DNA of 64,000 nt from Paracoccus tibetensis (GTDB lineage Bacteria; Pseudomonadota; Alphaproteobacteria; Rhodobacterales; Rhodobacteraceae): positions 131,952-195,951 of the forward strand of contig NZ_FMVT01000008.1 in assembly GCF_900102505.1 (NCBI RefSeq). Reading direction: 5' to 3'. Below the pieces are notes generated by a model that saw nothing but the letters and a program-made list of their open reading frames with translations, was not told the DNA's origin and did no database searches. Positions 16,425 through 29,027 of the stretch are shown one piece after another. The first letter of the stretch is position 1; each line of letters starts with the position of its first letter. The translations under genes and the position numbers were made by a program.

Positions 16425-18283
16425 TCGACCTGATTGCCCACAACCTTGCGCCCATCATGTTCTTCTCGATGGTCGCCTTCCTGCTCTTCGGCTATCCCAT
16501 CGCCTTCGCCCTGGCCGCGAACGGGCTGCTGTTCTTCTTCTTCGGCGTCTTCCTGACGCCGCTCTCGGACCAGGTGAACCTCGGCTGGAACCTGCTGCAG
16601 GCGCTGTCCGACCGGGTCTTCGGCGTGATGCGGAACGACACGCTGCTGGCGATTCCCTTCTTCACCTTCATGGGCATCGTGCTGGAACGCTCGCGCATGG
16701 CCGAGGACCTTCTGGACACGATCGGCCAGCTCTTCGGCACGATCCGCGGGGGCCTTGCCTATGCCGTGGTGCTGGTCGGCGCGCTGCTGGCGGCGACGAC
16801 GGGCGTCGTGGCGGCCTCGGTCATCTCGATGGGGCTGATCTCGCTGCCGATCATGATGCGCTACGGCTATGACAAGCGGCTGGCGGCGGGGGTCATCACG
16901 GCCTCGGGGACGCTGGCGCAGATCATCCCGCCCTCGCTCGTGCTGATCGTGCTGGCCGACCAGCTGGGCCGGTCCGTGGGCGACATGTACAAGGCCGCGA
17001 TGGTGCCCGCGCTGGCGCTGACCGGGGTCTACATCGTCTACGTGCTGATCATCTCGATCTTCCGCCCGAAGGCCATGCCGGCCCTGCCGCCCGAGGCGCG
17101 CCCGCTCGGCTCGCCCGGCTGGTCGCTGCTGGGGGCGCTGGTCGTGGCTGTGGCCATCTACTGGCTGTCCGAGCGCTGGCTGGCCGGCCATGTCGGCGGC
17201 GATTCCGGCATCTGGGCCGCGGCGCTGACGGTCGTCGTCATGCTGGTCCTCGCGACGCTGGACCGGGGGCTCGGCACGAACCTTCTCTCGCCGATGACGC
17301 GGCAGGTGATCATCGTGATGATCCCGCCGCTGGCGCTGGTCTTCCTGGTGCTGGGCACGATCTTCCTCGGGATCGCCACCCCGACCGAGGGCGGGGCGAT
17401 GGGCGCCGTTGGCGCGCTGATCCTGGCGGGCATGAAGCGGCGGCTGAACATGGGCGTGCTGAACCAGGCGCTGCTGGCGACGGTGAAGCTGTCCTCGTTC
17501 GTCATGTTCATCCTGATCGGCGCCACGGTCTTCTCGCTGACCTACTATTCGATCAACGGCCATATCTGGGTGCGCGACCTACTGGTGGCGCTGCCGGGCG
17601 GGGAATACGGCTTCCTGATCGCCGTCTGCGCGATCATCTTCTTCCTGGCCTTCTTCCTCGACTTCTTCGAGCTGGCCTTCGTCATCGTGCCGCTGCTGAT
17701 CCCGGCCGCCAACGCGCTTGGCATCGACCTGGTGTGGTTCGGGGTGATCCTGGCGGTGACGATGCAGACCTCGTTCCTGACCCCGCCGGTGGGCTTCGCG
17801 CTCTTCTACCTGCGCTCGGTCGCGCCGAAGAAGTCCTATCTCGACAAGGTCACGGGACGGCGGATGGAGGCGGTCAGCACCGTCGACATCTATCGCGGCG
17901 CGGTGCCCTTCGTGGGGCTACAGATCCTGATGATCGCCGCGGTGATCGCCTTTCCGCAGATGGTCATGCACTATCGCGGCCCGGTCGTGGACACGTCGAA
18001 CATCCGCATCGAGATCCCGATGGGCGGCGGCGGCATGGGCGGCGGGCTCGGTGGCGGCCTGGGCGGCGGCCTGGGCGGTGGTCTCGGAGGCGGCCTCGGC
18101 GGTGGACTTGGGGGCGGGCTTGGTGCCCCCTCGGGCCAGCAGCCGGCACCCGCCCCGGCGCCGACCGCGCCCGCTGACGCACCGGCACCTGCACCCGAGG
18201 CTGGCGTGGCCCCGCAACCGGCGCCTTCGGGCGGCATGGGCCTCGGCTTCGGCGGCCCGCCGCCGGGTCTGGGCGGCAACTGA
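16421..18283 (+). CDS. dctM: TRAP transporter large permease subunit with Gly-Leu repeat tail
   Basis: DctM is the ion-coupled translocation subunit. The 620-aa protein has about 12-14 hydrophobic segments, consistent with the longer DctM class, and the typical FLTPPVGFALFYLRSVAPK motif. From about residue 534 the sequence changes to a low-complexity tail: seven GGGL repeats, then a Pro/Ala-rich stretch, then a short Gly-rich end. The Gly codons vary between repeats, so the repeats are not recent copies. It overlaps dctQ by 4 bp and is followed by a strong terminator. Confidence 0.9.
   Translation: MIDLIAHNLAPIMFFSMVAFLLFGYPIAFALAANGLLFFFFGVFLTPLSDQVNLGWNLLQALSDRVFGVMRNDTLLAIPFFTFMGIVLERSRMAEDLLDTIGQLFGTIRGGLAYAVVLVGALLAATTGVVAASVISMGLISLPIMMRYGYDKRLAAGVITASGTLAQIIPPSLVLIVLADQLGRSVGDMYKAAMVPALALTGVYIVYVLIISIFRPKAMPALPPEARPLGSPGWSLLGALVVAVAIYWLSERWLAGHVGGDSGIWAAALTVVVMLVLATLDRGLGTNLLSPMTRQVIIVMIPPLALVFLVLGTIFLGIATPTEGGAMGAVGALILAGMKRRLNMGVLNQALLATVKLSSFVMFILIGATVFSLTYYSINGHIWVRDLLVALPGGEYGFLIAVCAIIFFLAFFLDFFELAFVIVPLLIPAANALGIDLVWFGVILAVTMQTSFLTPPVGFALFYLRSVAPKKSYLDKVTGRRMEAVSTVDIYRGAVPFVGLQILMIAAVIAFPQMVMHYRGPVVDTSNIRIEIPMGGGGMGGGLGGGLGGGLGGGLGGGLGGGLGGGLGAPSGQQPAPAPAPTAPADAPAPAPEAGVAPQPAPSGGMGLGFGGPPPGLGGN
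18032..18121 (+). repeat. coding 12-bp repeat encoding (GGGL)7
   Basis: Seven consecutive 12-bp units each encode Gly-Gly-Gly-Leu in the tail of dctM. Both Gly and Leu codons differ between units, so the protein pattern is better preserved than the DNA. Confidence 0.85.
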
Positions 18284-18288
18284 CAGGC

Positions 18289-18313
18289 AAGGGGTCGCGC
18301 AAGCGGCCCCTTT
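18289..18313 (+). terminator. intrinsic terminator after dctM
   Basis: AAGGGGTCGC and GCGGCCCCTT form a 10-bp stem (one G-T pair) around a GCAA tetraloop, followed by TTTCTTCTTC. It starts 5 bp after the dctM stop. Confidence 0.85.
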
Positions 18314-18331
18314 CTTCTTCCAGGCACGGCA

Positions 18332-18365
18332 CGAAAAAGCCGCCGCGGCAAGACCGCGGCGGCTT
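18332..18365 (-). terminator. intrinsic terminator after dctP
   Basis: A perfect 12-bp stem (AAGCCGCCGCGG/CCGCGGCGGCTT) with a 5-nt loop is followed, on the minus strand, by a run of T residues. It lies 20 bp past the dctP stop and faces the dctM terminator. Confidence 0.88.
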
Positions 18366-18384
18366 CGTTCATTCGGCGGCCGGA

Positions 18385-19644
<1,260 letters not shown>

Positions 19645-19714
19645 TCATGACGTGCAAGTCCCTGATTGTAGGTCATGTGACAGGCGCATAATCTTCCGGG
19701 CGACGGGGCAGGTG

Positions 19715-21154
19715 ATGCGGGCGATGGCAGCGGCAGGGGACGATCCGGAGACATGGCGGCCGGACCTTTCGGCGCATGAGGGGCCGAAATTCCGGGCGCT
19801 GGCGGGGGCGCTGCGCGAGGCGGCGCGCTCGGGCGTGCTGGCGCCGGGCACGCGCCTGCCGCCGATGCGCGATCTGGCCTGGCGGCTCGGCGTGACCACG
19901 GGAACGGTGGCGCGGGCCTACCAGGCCGCCGCCGCCGAAGGCGTGATCGAAAGCCATGTCGGCCGCGGCAGCTTCATCGCCCCGCCGCGCCCGCGCCAGC
20001 CGGCGCTGCAACCGCTGCTCTACGAGGCGGCCGACGGCGCGGGCGCGCCCGGCATTGCCGATCTGCGCGTGCCGCGCCTGCCCGATTGCGGACAGGCCGC
20101 GGTCATCGGCCGGCACATGGCGGCGCTGGCCGGGGCGCTGGAGGCGGACATCCTCGACTACACCCCCCTCAGCCGCGACCTGCGCTGCCGCAGCGCGGTG
20201 CTCGGCTGGATGGGCAGGCGCGACTTCGGCCCCTTGGCCGAGCCCGACCTCGTGCTGACCCATGGCGGCCAGCACGCGATCACGCTGGTGATGTCCCTGA
20301 CGCTCGGCGCGCAGCCGGCGCCGGTGATGGTCGAGGCGCTGACCTATCCCGGCATGCGCCACGCCGCCCAGCTGATGCGGACCGAGGCCGTGCCGGTGGC
20401 GCTGGACGGGCAGGGGATGCGGCCGGACGATCTGGACCGGGTGGCCCGCGCCAGCGGCGCGCGGCTGGTCTGCTTGACCCCCTCGGCCCAGAACCCGACG
20501 CTGGCCGCCATGGATGCCGCCCGCCGCGCCGAGATCGTCGCGGTCGCCCGGCGCCACGACCTGCAGATCCTCGAGGACGAATGCTATGCGCCGCCCCCCG
20601 ACGCCGCCGCCCCGCCCAGCCTGCGGGCGCTGGCGCCCGAGCGGGTCTGGCATGTGGCCAGCCTGTCGAAGATCATCGCCGCCGGCCTGCGCTTCGGCAT
20701 GCTGCTCTCCCCCGAGGGGATGGGCAAGGCCGGCCGCATCGCCGCCCAGCACAGCCTCATGGGCCTGTCGCAGCCGGTCACGGGGCTGGTGACGCGGCTT
20801 CTCGACAGCGGTGACGCGGCCGCCATCGCCGCAGACGTTCAGACAAAGGTCGAGGCGCGCCTGACCCTCGCCCGCGCCGCCCTCGCGCCGCTGGAGCCGG
20901 CCTGGCAGACGGGCGTGCCCATCCTGTGGCTGCCGCTCCCCGCGCCTTGGCCGGCCCGCGACTTCGCCGCCCGCGCCGCGCTGTCAGGCGTGGTGGTGCG
21001 ACCCGCGTCTGAGTTTCTCGCCGCGCCGGGTGAGCCCGCGCCCGAGGCCGTGCGCATCGCCCTCGACTGCCGGATGCCCGAGGCGCAGCTCGAGGCATCC
21101 CTCAGGCTGCTGGCGCAACTGGCCCTCGGCCCACCGCCAAAAGCCTCCGGCTGA
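19715..21154 (+). CDS. MocR-type transcriptional regulator (GntR HTH plus aminotransferase-like domain)
   Basis: This 479-aa protein has an N-terminal GntR winged helix (KFRALAGALREAARSGVLAPGTRLPPMRDLAWRLGVTTGTVARAYQ split over residues 25-75) followed by a class I aminotransferase fold. The PLP-lysine motif is SLSKIIAAGLRFG. Such regulators bind PLP and control genes of B6, amino-acid or amine metabolism. I chose the ATG at 19715, with GGGGCAGG upstream; ATG at 19724 is possible. It is divergent from dctP across about 200 bp, which makes dctP or its own gene plausible targets. Confidence 0.88.
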   Translation: MRAMAAAGDDPETWRPDLSAHEGPKFRALAGALREAARSGVLAPGTRLPPMRDLAWRLGVTTGTVARAYQAAAAEGVIESHVGRGSFIAPPRPRQPALQPLLYEAADGAGAPGIADLRVPRLPDCGQAAVIGRHMAALAGALEADILDYTPLSRDLRCRSAVLGWMGRRDFGPLAEPDLVLTHGGQHAITLVMSLTLGAQPAPVMVEALTYPGMRHAAQLMRTEAVPVALDGQGMRPDDLDRVARASGARLVCLTPSAQNPTLAAMDAARRAEIVAVARRHDLQILEDECYAPPPDAAAPPSLRALAPERVWHVASLSKIIAAGLRFGMLLSPEGMGKAGRIAAQHSLMGLSQPVTGLVTRLLDSGDAAAIAADVQTKVEARLTLARAALAPLEPAWQTGVPILWLPLPAPWPARDFAARAALSGVVVRPASEFLAAPGEPAPEAVRIALDCRMPEAQLEASLRLLAQLALGPPPKASG

Positions 21155-21156
21155 CC

Positions 21157-21213
21157 CATCTTCTGTGCAAAAACATCCCGCGGGGGGTCCGGGGGGCGCG
21201 AAGCCCCCCGGCC
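21157..21213 (-). repeat. dispersed GC-hairpin repeat, copy 1
   Basis: Read on the minus strand, this element has a hairpin CCGGGGGGC-TTCGC-GCCCCCCGG, then a C-run, GGGATGTTTTTGC and ACAGAAGATG. A second copy lies at 44982-45036. Here it fills the 81-bp gap between the convergent regulator and enolase genes and probably helps end transcription from both sides. Confidence 0.75.
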
Positions 21214-21235
21214 GGCGCGGGACGCAGACCGGCGC

Positions 21236-23252
<2,017 letters not shown>

Positions 23253-23292
23253 CGTCCTTCGGTCGGCCGTTGTCGGATCGGTTCTAGAGCCA

Positions 23293-23306
23293 TGTTGTTA
23301 ACAACA
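23293..23306. other. 14-bp perfect palindrome TGTTGTTAACAACA
   Basis: An AT-rich perfect palindrome lies in the 67-bp gap between the selO stop and the EEP-protein start, about 40 bp upstream of the latter. Its position fits an operator for the EEP gene, but no cognate regulator can be named. Confidence 0.4.
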
Positions 23307-23319
23307 ACCTGACAGCGGA

Positions 23320-24714
23320 TCAGGTCCCGCAGAAGGTCTGGTGCACGATTTCCTGAACCAGCGGCGCGTTGGACAACTCGTCCCACGCTGCCCGCGCCTC
23401 GAACGGATGCACGAGCGCCTCGTTGAGCCGCCTGAAGGGCGCCAGATCGCCCGTGACCGCGGCCTGGATGGCCTGCTCAATGCGGTGGTTGCGCGGGATG
23501 CGCCGGGGGTTCGTCCGCGCCATCAGGCCCATGTCGGGGCTCAGGGCGTGCCAGTCCGCGGCCCAGGCATCGAAGGCGGCGCGGTCGGTGAATTCGTCCC
23601 GGGCCGTCCCCTCCGTCAGCCCCCGGAAGGTGCGGGTGAAATCGGCCCGCTGCTCGGCCATCATGGTCAGAAGCCGCTCGATCAGCGGCCGGTTGGGCGC
23701 GCCCTCGATCCCCAGCTTCTCGCCGAAGCGCCTGAGCCAGGCCGCCTGGTAGAGCGGCGCGAAGCGGTGGACCGCCTCGGTCGCGGCCTCGACGGCGGCT
23801 TCCTCCTCGCCCATCAGCGGGATGAGGCAGGTGGCGAACTGCGCAAGGTTCCACACGGCGATCTGCGGCTGGTTCGCCCAGGCATAGCGCCCCTGCCTGT
23901 CGATCGAGGAGAACACCGTTGCCGGGTGATAGGCGTCCATGAACGCGCAGGGGCCGTAATCGATGGTCTCGCCCGAGATCGCCATGTTGTCCGTGTTCAT
24001 CACCCCGTGGATGAAGCCAAGCGCCATCCAGGCAGCAATCGTCTCGGCCTGGCGCGCCACCACCTGCTCCAGCAGCGCCAGCGGTCCGTCGGCATCCGGG
24101 TAGTGCCGCGCGATGACATGATCCGTCAGCGCCTGCAGCGCCGCCTTGTCATCGCGCACGGCAAAGTACTGGAAGGTGCCGACGCGGATATGGCTGGCGG
24201 CGATGCGGGTCAGCACCGCGCCCGGCAGGCCGCTTTCGCGGTAGACCGTCTCGCCCGTCGCGACGGCTGCCAAGGCGCGCGTCGTCGGCACGCCCATCGC
24301 CGCCATGAACTCGCTGACGAGATACTCCCGCAGCACCGGCCCGACCCAGGCCCGCCCGTCGCCCCGGCGCGAGAAGGGTGTCTGGCCCGCTCCCTTCAGC
24401 TGGATGTCGAAGCGCCCGCCCGGCGCGCGCACCTCGCCCAGCAGCACCGCGCGCCCGTCGCCCAGCTGCGGGACGAAGCCGCCGAACTGGTGGCCGGCAT
24501 AGGCCTGCGCGATGGGCTCGGCCCCCTCGGGCAGCGCGTTGCCGGCCAGCACCGCCACGCCCTCGTCCGAACCCAGCCAGCCAGCGTCCAGCCCCAGCTC
24601 GGCCGCCAGTTCCGCGTTCAGCGCCAGAAGCTCGGGCGCGGGCGCAGGGGTCGGGGCCACGCGGGCGAAGAACCCCTGCGGCAGGCGGGCGTAGCTGTTG
24701 TCGAACTGGAACAT
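23320..24714 (-). CDS. selO: protein adenylyltransferase SelO
   Basis: SelO (YdiU) is a pseudokinase-fold enzyme that AMPylates proteins and is linked to redox homeostasis. The 464-aa protein carries the family blocks FDNSYARLP at the N-terminus, [19 protein letters not shown], the [32 protein letters not shown] region with the glycine-rich flipped ATP site, and the [19 protein letters not shown] active-site loop. Bacterial SelO lacks the C-terminal selenocysteine of the eukaryotic form, and this one ends in QTFCGT. It is divergent from obgE. Confidence 0.95.
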   Translation of the reverse strand: MFQFDNSYARLPQGFFARVAPTPAPAPELLALNAELAAELGLDAGWLGSDEGVAVLAGNALPEGAEPIAQAYAGHQFGGFVPQLGDGRAVLLGEVRAPGGRFDIQLKGAGQTPFSRRGDGRAWVGPVLREYLVSEFMAAMGVPTTRALAAVATGETVYRESGLPGAVLTRIAASHIRVGTFQYFAVRDDKAALQALTDHVIARHYPDADGPLALLEQVVARQAETIAAWMALGFIHGVMNTDNMAISGETIDYGPCAFMDAYHPATVFSSIDRQGRYAWANQPQIAVWNLAQFATCLIPLMGEEEAAVEAATEAVHRFAPLYQAAWLRRFGEKLGIEGAPNRPLIERLLTMMAEQRADFTRTFRGLTEGTARDEFTDRAAFDAWAADWHALSPDMGLMARTNPRRIPRNHRIEQAIQAAVTGDLAPFRRLNEALVHPFEARAAWDELSNAPLVQEIVHQTFCGT

Positions 24715-24737
24715 CGCGGGTCTCCTTTGCCTTCTAG

Positions 24738-26968
<2,231 letters not shown>

Positions 26969-27102
26969 TCTACCGCGCCCCTCGTCTGCCTCGTTCACGT
27001 GCAATGAGTGCATGCCGTTCATCACGGCATCAGTGTGAAGTTGGTGGCGCGGGACCGATCTGCTAATTTTGGACATGCGACGACTCGGCCTTGGGACGTC
27101 CT

Positions 27103-28035
27103 ATGCCGCTTGTTCTTGTTCGAGTTCCAACGTTCCGACGGCCCCACCTGCTGACGCGCGCGATCGCGTGTCTTCAGGCGCAGACCCATGAGGATTGGGT
27201 CTGCGAGGTTCGCGACGACTGCCCCGAGCAAAGCGCGCGCCTTGTGGTCGACGAATTGGCCGACCCGCGCATTCGATACATCCACAACAAGCCGCAGAAG
27301 TTTCTGATCAGGAACCTTGATGACTGCTTCAGATGCGACAACCCCTATGGGGCGGACTTCTTCTTTCTTCTGGAAGATGACAACCAGGTTCGTCCGCAGT
27401 TCATGCAGCGCGGGATCGAGATCCTCGCGCAGATGGGCCTGTCGATCTGTCAGCTGGATCAACTGGTCGATTATGTGGATCAGGGAAGGCTGAGCGAGAA
27501 GGGCCTGCTTGCTCACCGGCTTGAGAACCGCGTCTACCAGCCTGTGGAATTCCGCCTTTCCCTCTTCGGTGGTATCGGGATCTCGAACGGCGCGGTATTC
27601 TGGTCAAAGAACATCAAGCGCGAGCTGTCGTTCGGCGTCGACACCATCCCCGCACTGGATGAATTCATCAGGACGTGCATGGTGTCCGAGCCGATCTACA
27701 TCTCGCACGAACCGCTCGCCATCTGGAGATGGGACGAGCAAGGAACGACCAGGAACAATGGGCTGAAAGCAGGTCGTCTCAAGCGGGAACTAGACCTTCA
27801 TGCGTCGCTTCGTCATCTCCGCCGCGATCTCTGGAGGCGCACCCCCGAGTGTCTGCGGCGCGAGTTTCTCGCTGGAGGCGTGGTGAAAACGCCCATGAGG
27901 GATCGGTTCAACGCAATAAGGAAAGCCGGTCTGCCAATCAAGCCGCTCCCACCGCTGCGGTGGAAAGAAGCCGCGAAGTACATGGCAGGAACCTGCCTTG
28001 GCCGCGTGCATCCGTCAGTCACCGATCTGGTGTAG
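27103..28035 (+). CDS. glycosyltransferase family 2-like protein
   Basis: This 310-aa protein (ATG at 27103; TTG at 27091 also possible) looks like a GT-A glycosyltransferase. It has an N-terminal VRVPTFRRPHLLTRAIACL strand-turn and the pattern QTHEDWVCEVRDDCP, with an LLEDDN motif in the position of the DxD metal site. The C-terminal 90 residues are basic. Base composition is clearly less GC-rich than neighbouring genes and codon choice is more mixed, which suggests transfer. It stands between proB and a convergent acyltransferase gene, with no other polysaccharide genes nearby. Donor and acceptor are unknown. Confidence 0.7.
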   Translation: MPLVLVRVPTFRRPHLLTRAIACLQAQTHEDWVCEVRDDCPEQSARLVVDELADPRIRYIHNKPQKFLIRNLDDCFRCDNPYGADFFFLLEDDNQVRPQFMQRGIEILAQMGLSICQLDQLVDYVDQGRLSEKGLLAHRLENRVYQPVEFRLSLFGGIGISNGAVFWSKNIKRELSFGVDTIPALDEFIRTCMVSEPIYISHEPLAIWRWDEQGTTRNNGLKAGRLKRELDLHASLRHLRRDLWRRTPECLRREFLAGGVVKTPMRDRFNAIRKAGLPIKPLPPLRWKEAAKYMAGTCLGRVHPSVTDLV

Positions 28036-28072
28036 CCTGATCAGGGAAGTCTGCCCGCTCGGCACCATTGAT

Positions 28073-28993
28073 TCAGCCGTCCGCAGGCCGCTTGGCGGCC
28101 AGCTTCGCCCGCACCATGGCGCCGACTCCGTGCGGACGAGGGACCCGCACCTGATCGGCCGGCGCCGGCAGCGACAGGACCCGCTCGCGCAGCATGCCGA
28201 TCGCTTCCTCGCTGCTGCGGGGAAGTTCGGACGCCGGGACGGGCGCGCCGATGGTGATGCGATAGGGCTGGTCGCGCTTGTTCAGGACCTCGTTGAACAG
28301 CGTCACGTCGCGCAGCGTCGGGTGGATGCGGTCGAAGAGGTAGAAGAGCGCCGAGTTCCGCGCCCGGATGCGCAGCGGGATCACCGGCAGGTCGAACTTG
28401 CGCGCGATCATCGCCGCGCTGGCCATCCAGGGCCGCTCGTGCAGCCGCAGCCAGCGCCGCTTGGCCAGCCGGCCGGAGGGGAAGATCAGCCCGATCTTGC
28501 CCGCTTCCAGCGCCATGCGGGTATAGTCCATCGTCGCCTTGGTCTTCGTGTGGCTGCGCTTCTCGTGGCGCCACTCGACCGGGGCGATCACCTCGATCAT
28601 CTGGGGCAGCACGCGCACCATGTCGTGGTTGGCATAGATGAAGAGATCCGGGCGCCGCTGCGAGATGGCCGCATGCAGGAAGATGCCGTCCGCGATGCCG
28701 GTCGGGTGGTTCGCGACGATCAGCGCCGGGCCGCTGGCCGGGATGTTCTCCAGCCCCTCGACCTGCAGGTCGCGGACGATCAGGTCGGTCATGTGGCGGA
28801 AGATCTGCTCGGGCGGCATGTCGCAGAACCCGGCGCCCAGCTCGATCGTCTGCGGGTAGCGCAGAAGGCGCATCATCGCGTGCCAGGCCAGCCGGTGATG
28901 CGGGCGGGGGGAATAGAGCCAGGGCGCCCGTTCGGCGATCAGCGGGTCCAGCCGCGCCTGCATATCTGCCTTGCGATCCGCAGCATCCGACAC
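28073..28993 (-). CDS. lysophospholipid acyltransferase family protein
   Basis: This 306-aa protein has the PlsC-like acyltransferase catalytic block NHPTGIADG, in which His and Asp are separated by five residues rather than the classic four; this variant is known in related acyltransferases. Further family blocks are FPSGRLAKR (the EGT/SR-like motif) and VIPLRIRARNS. It probably transfers an acyl group to a lysophospholipid or lyso-ornithine lipid at the inner membrane. No clear long membrane helix is seen. It runs leftward, its start 34 bp from the pepN stop, so the two are likely cotranscribed. Confidence 0.82.
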   Translation of the reverse strand: MSDAADRKADMQARLDPLIAERAPWLYSPRPHHRLAWHAMMRLLRYPQTIELGAGFCDMPPEQIFRHMTDLIVRDLQVEGLENIPASGPALIVANHPTGIADGIFLHAAISQRRPDLFIYANHDMVRVLPQMIEVIAPVEWRHEKRSHTKTKATMDYTRMALEAGKIGLIFPSGRLAKRRWLRLHERPWMASAAMIARKFDLPVIPLRIRARNSALFYLFDRIHPTLRDVTLFNEVLNKRDQPYRITIGAPVPASELPRSSEEAIGMLRERVLSLPAPADQVRVPRPHGVGAMVRAKLAAKRPADG

Positions 28994-29027
28994 GTCAGCC
29001 CTCCCCGGCGCGGCGACCGTGCAACGA

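Noticed and set aside
18020-18121. Tandem repeat resembling a short CRISPR-like array
   Set aside because: Units are 12 bp, contiguous, without spacers and in frame within dctM, so it is a coding repeat.
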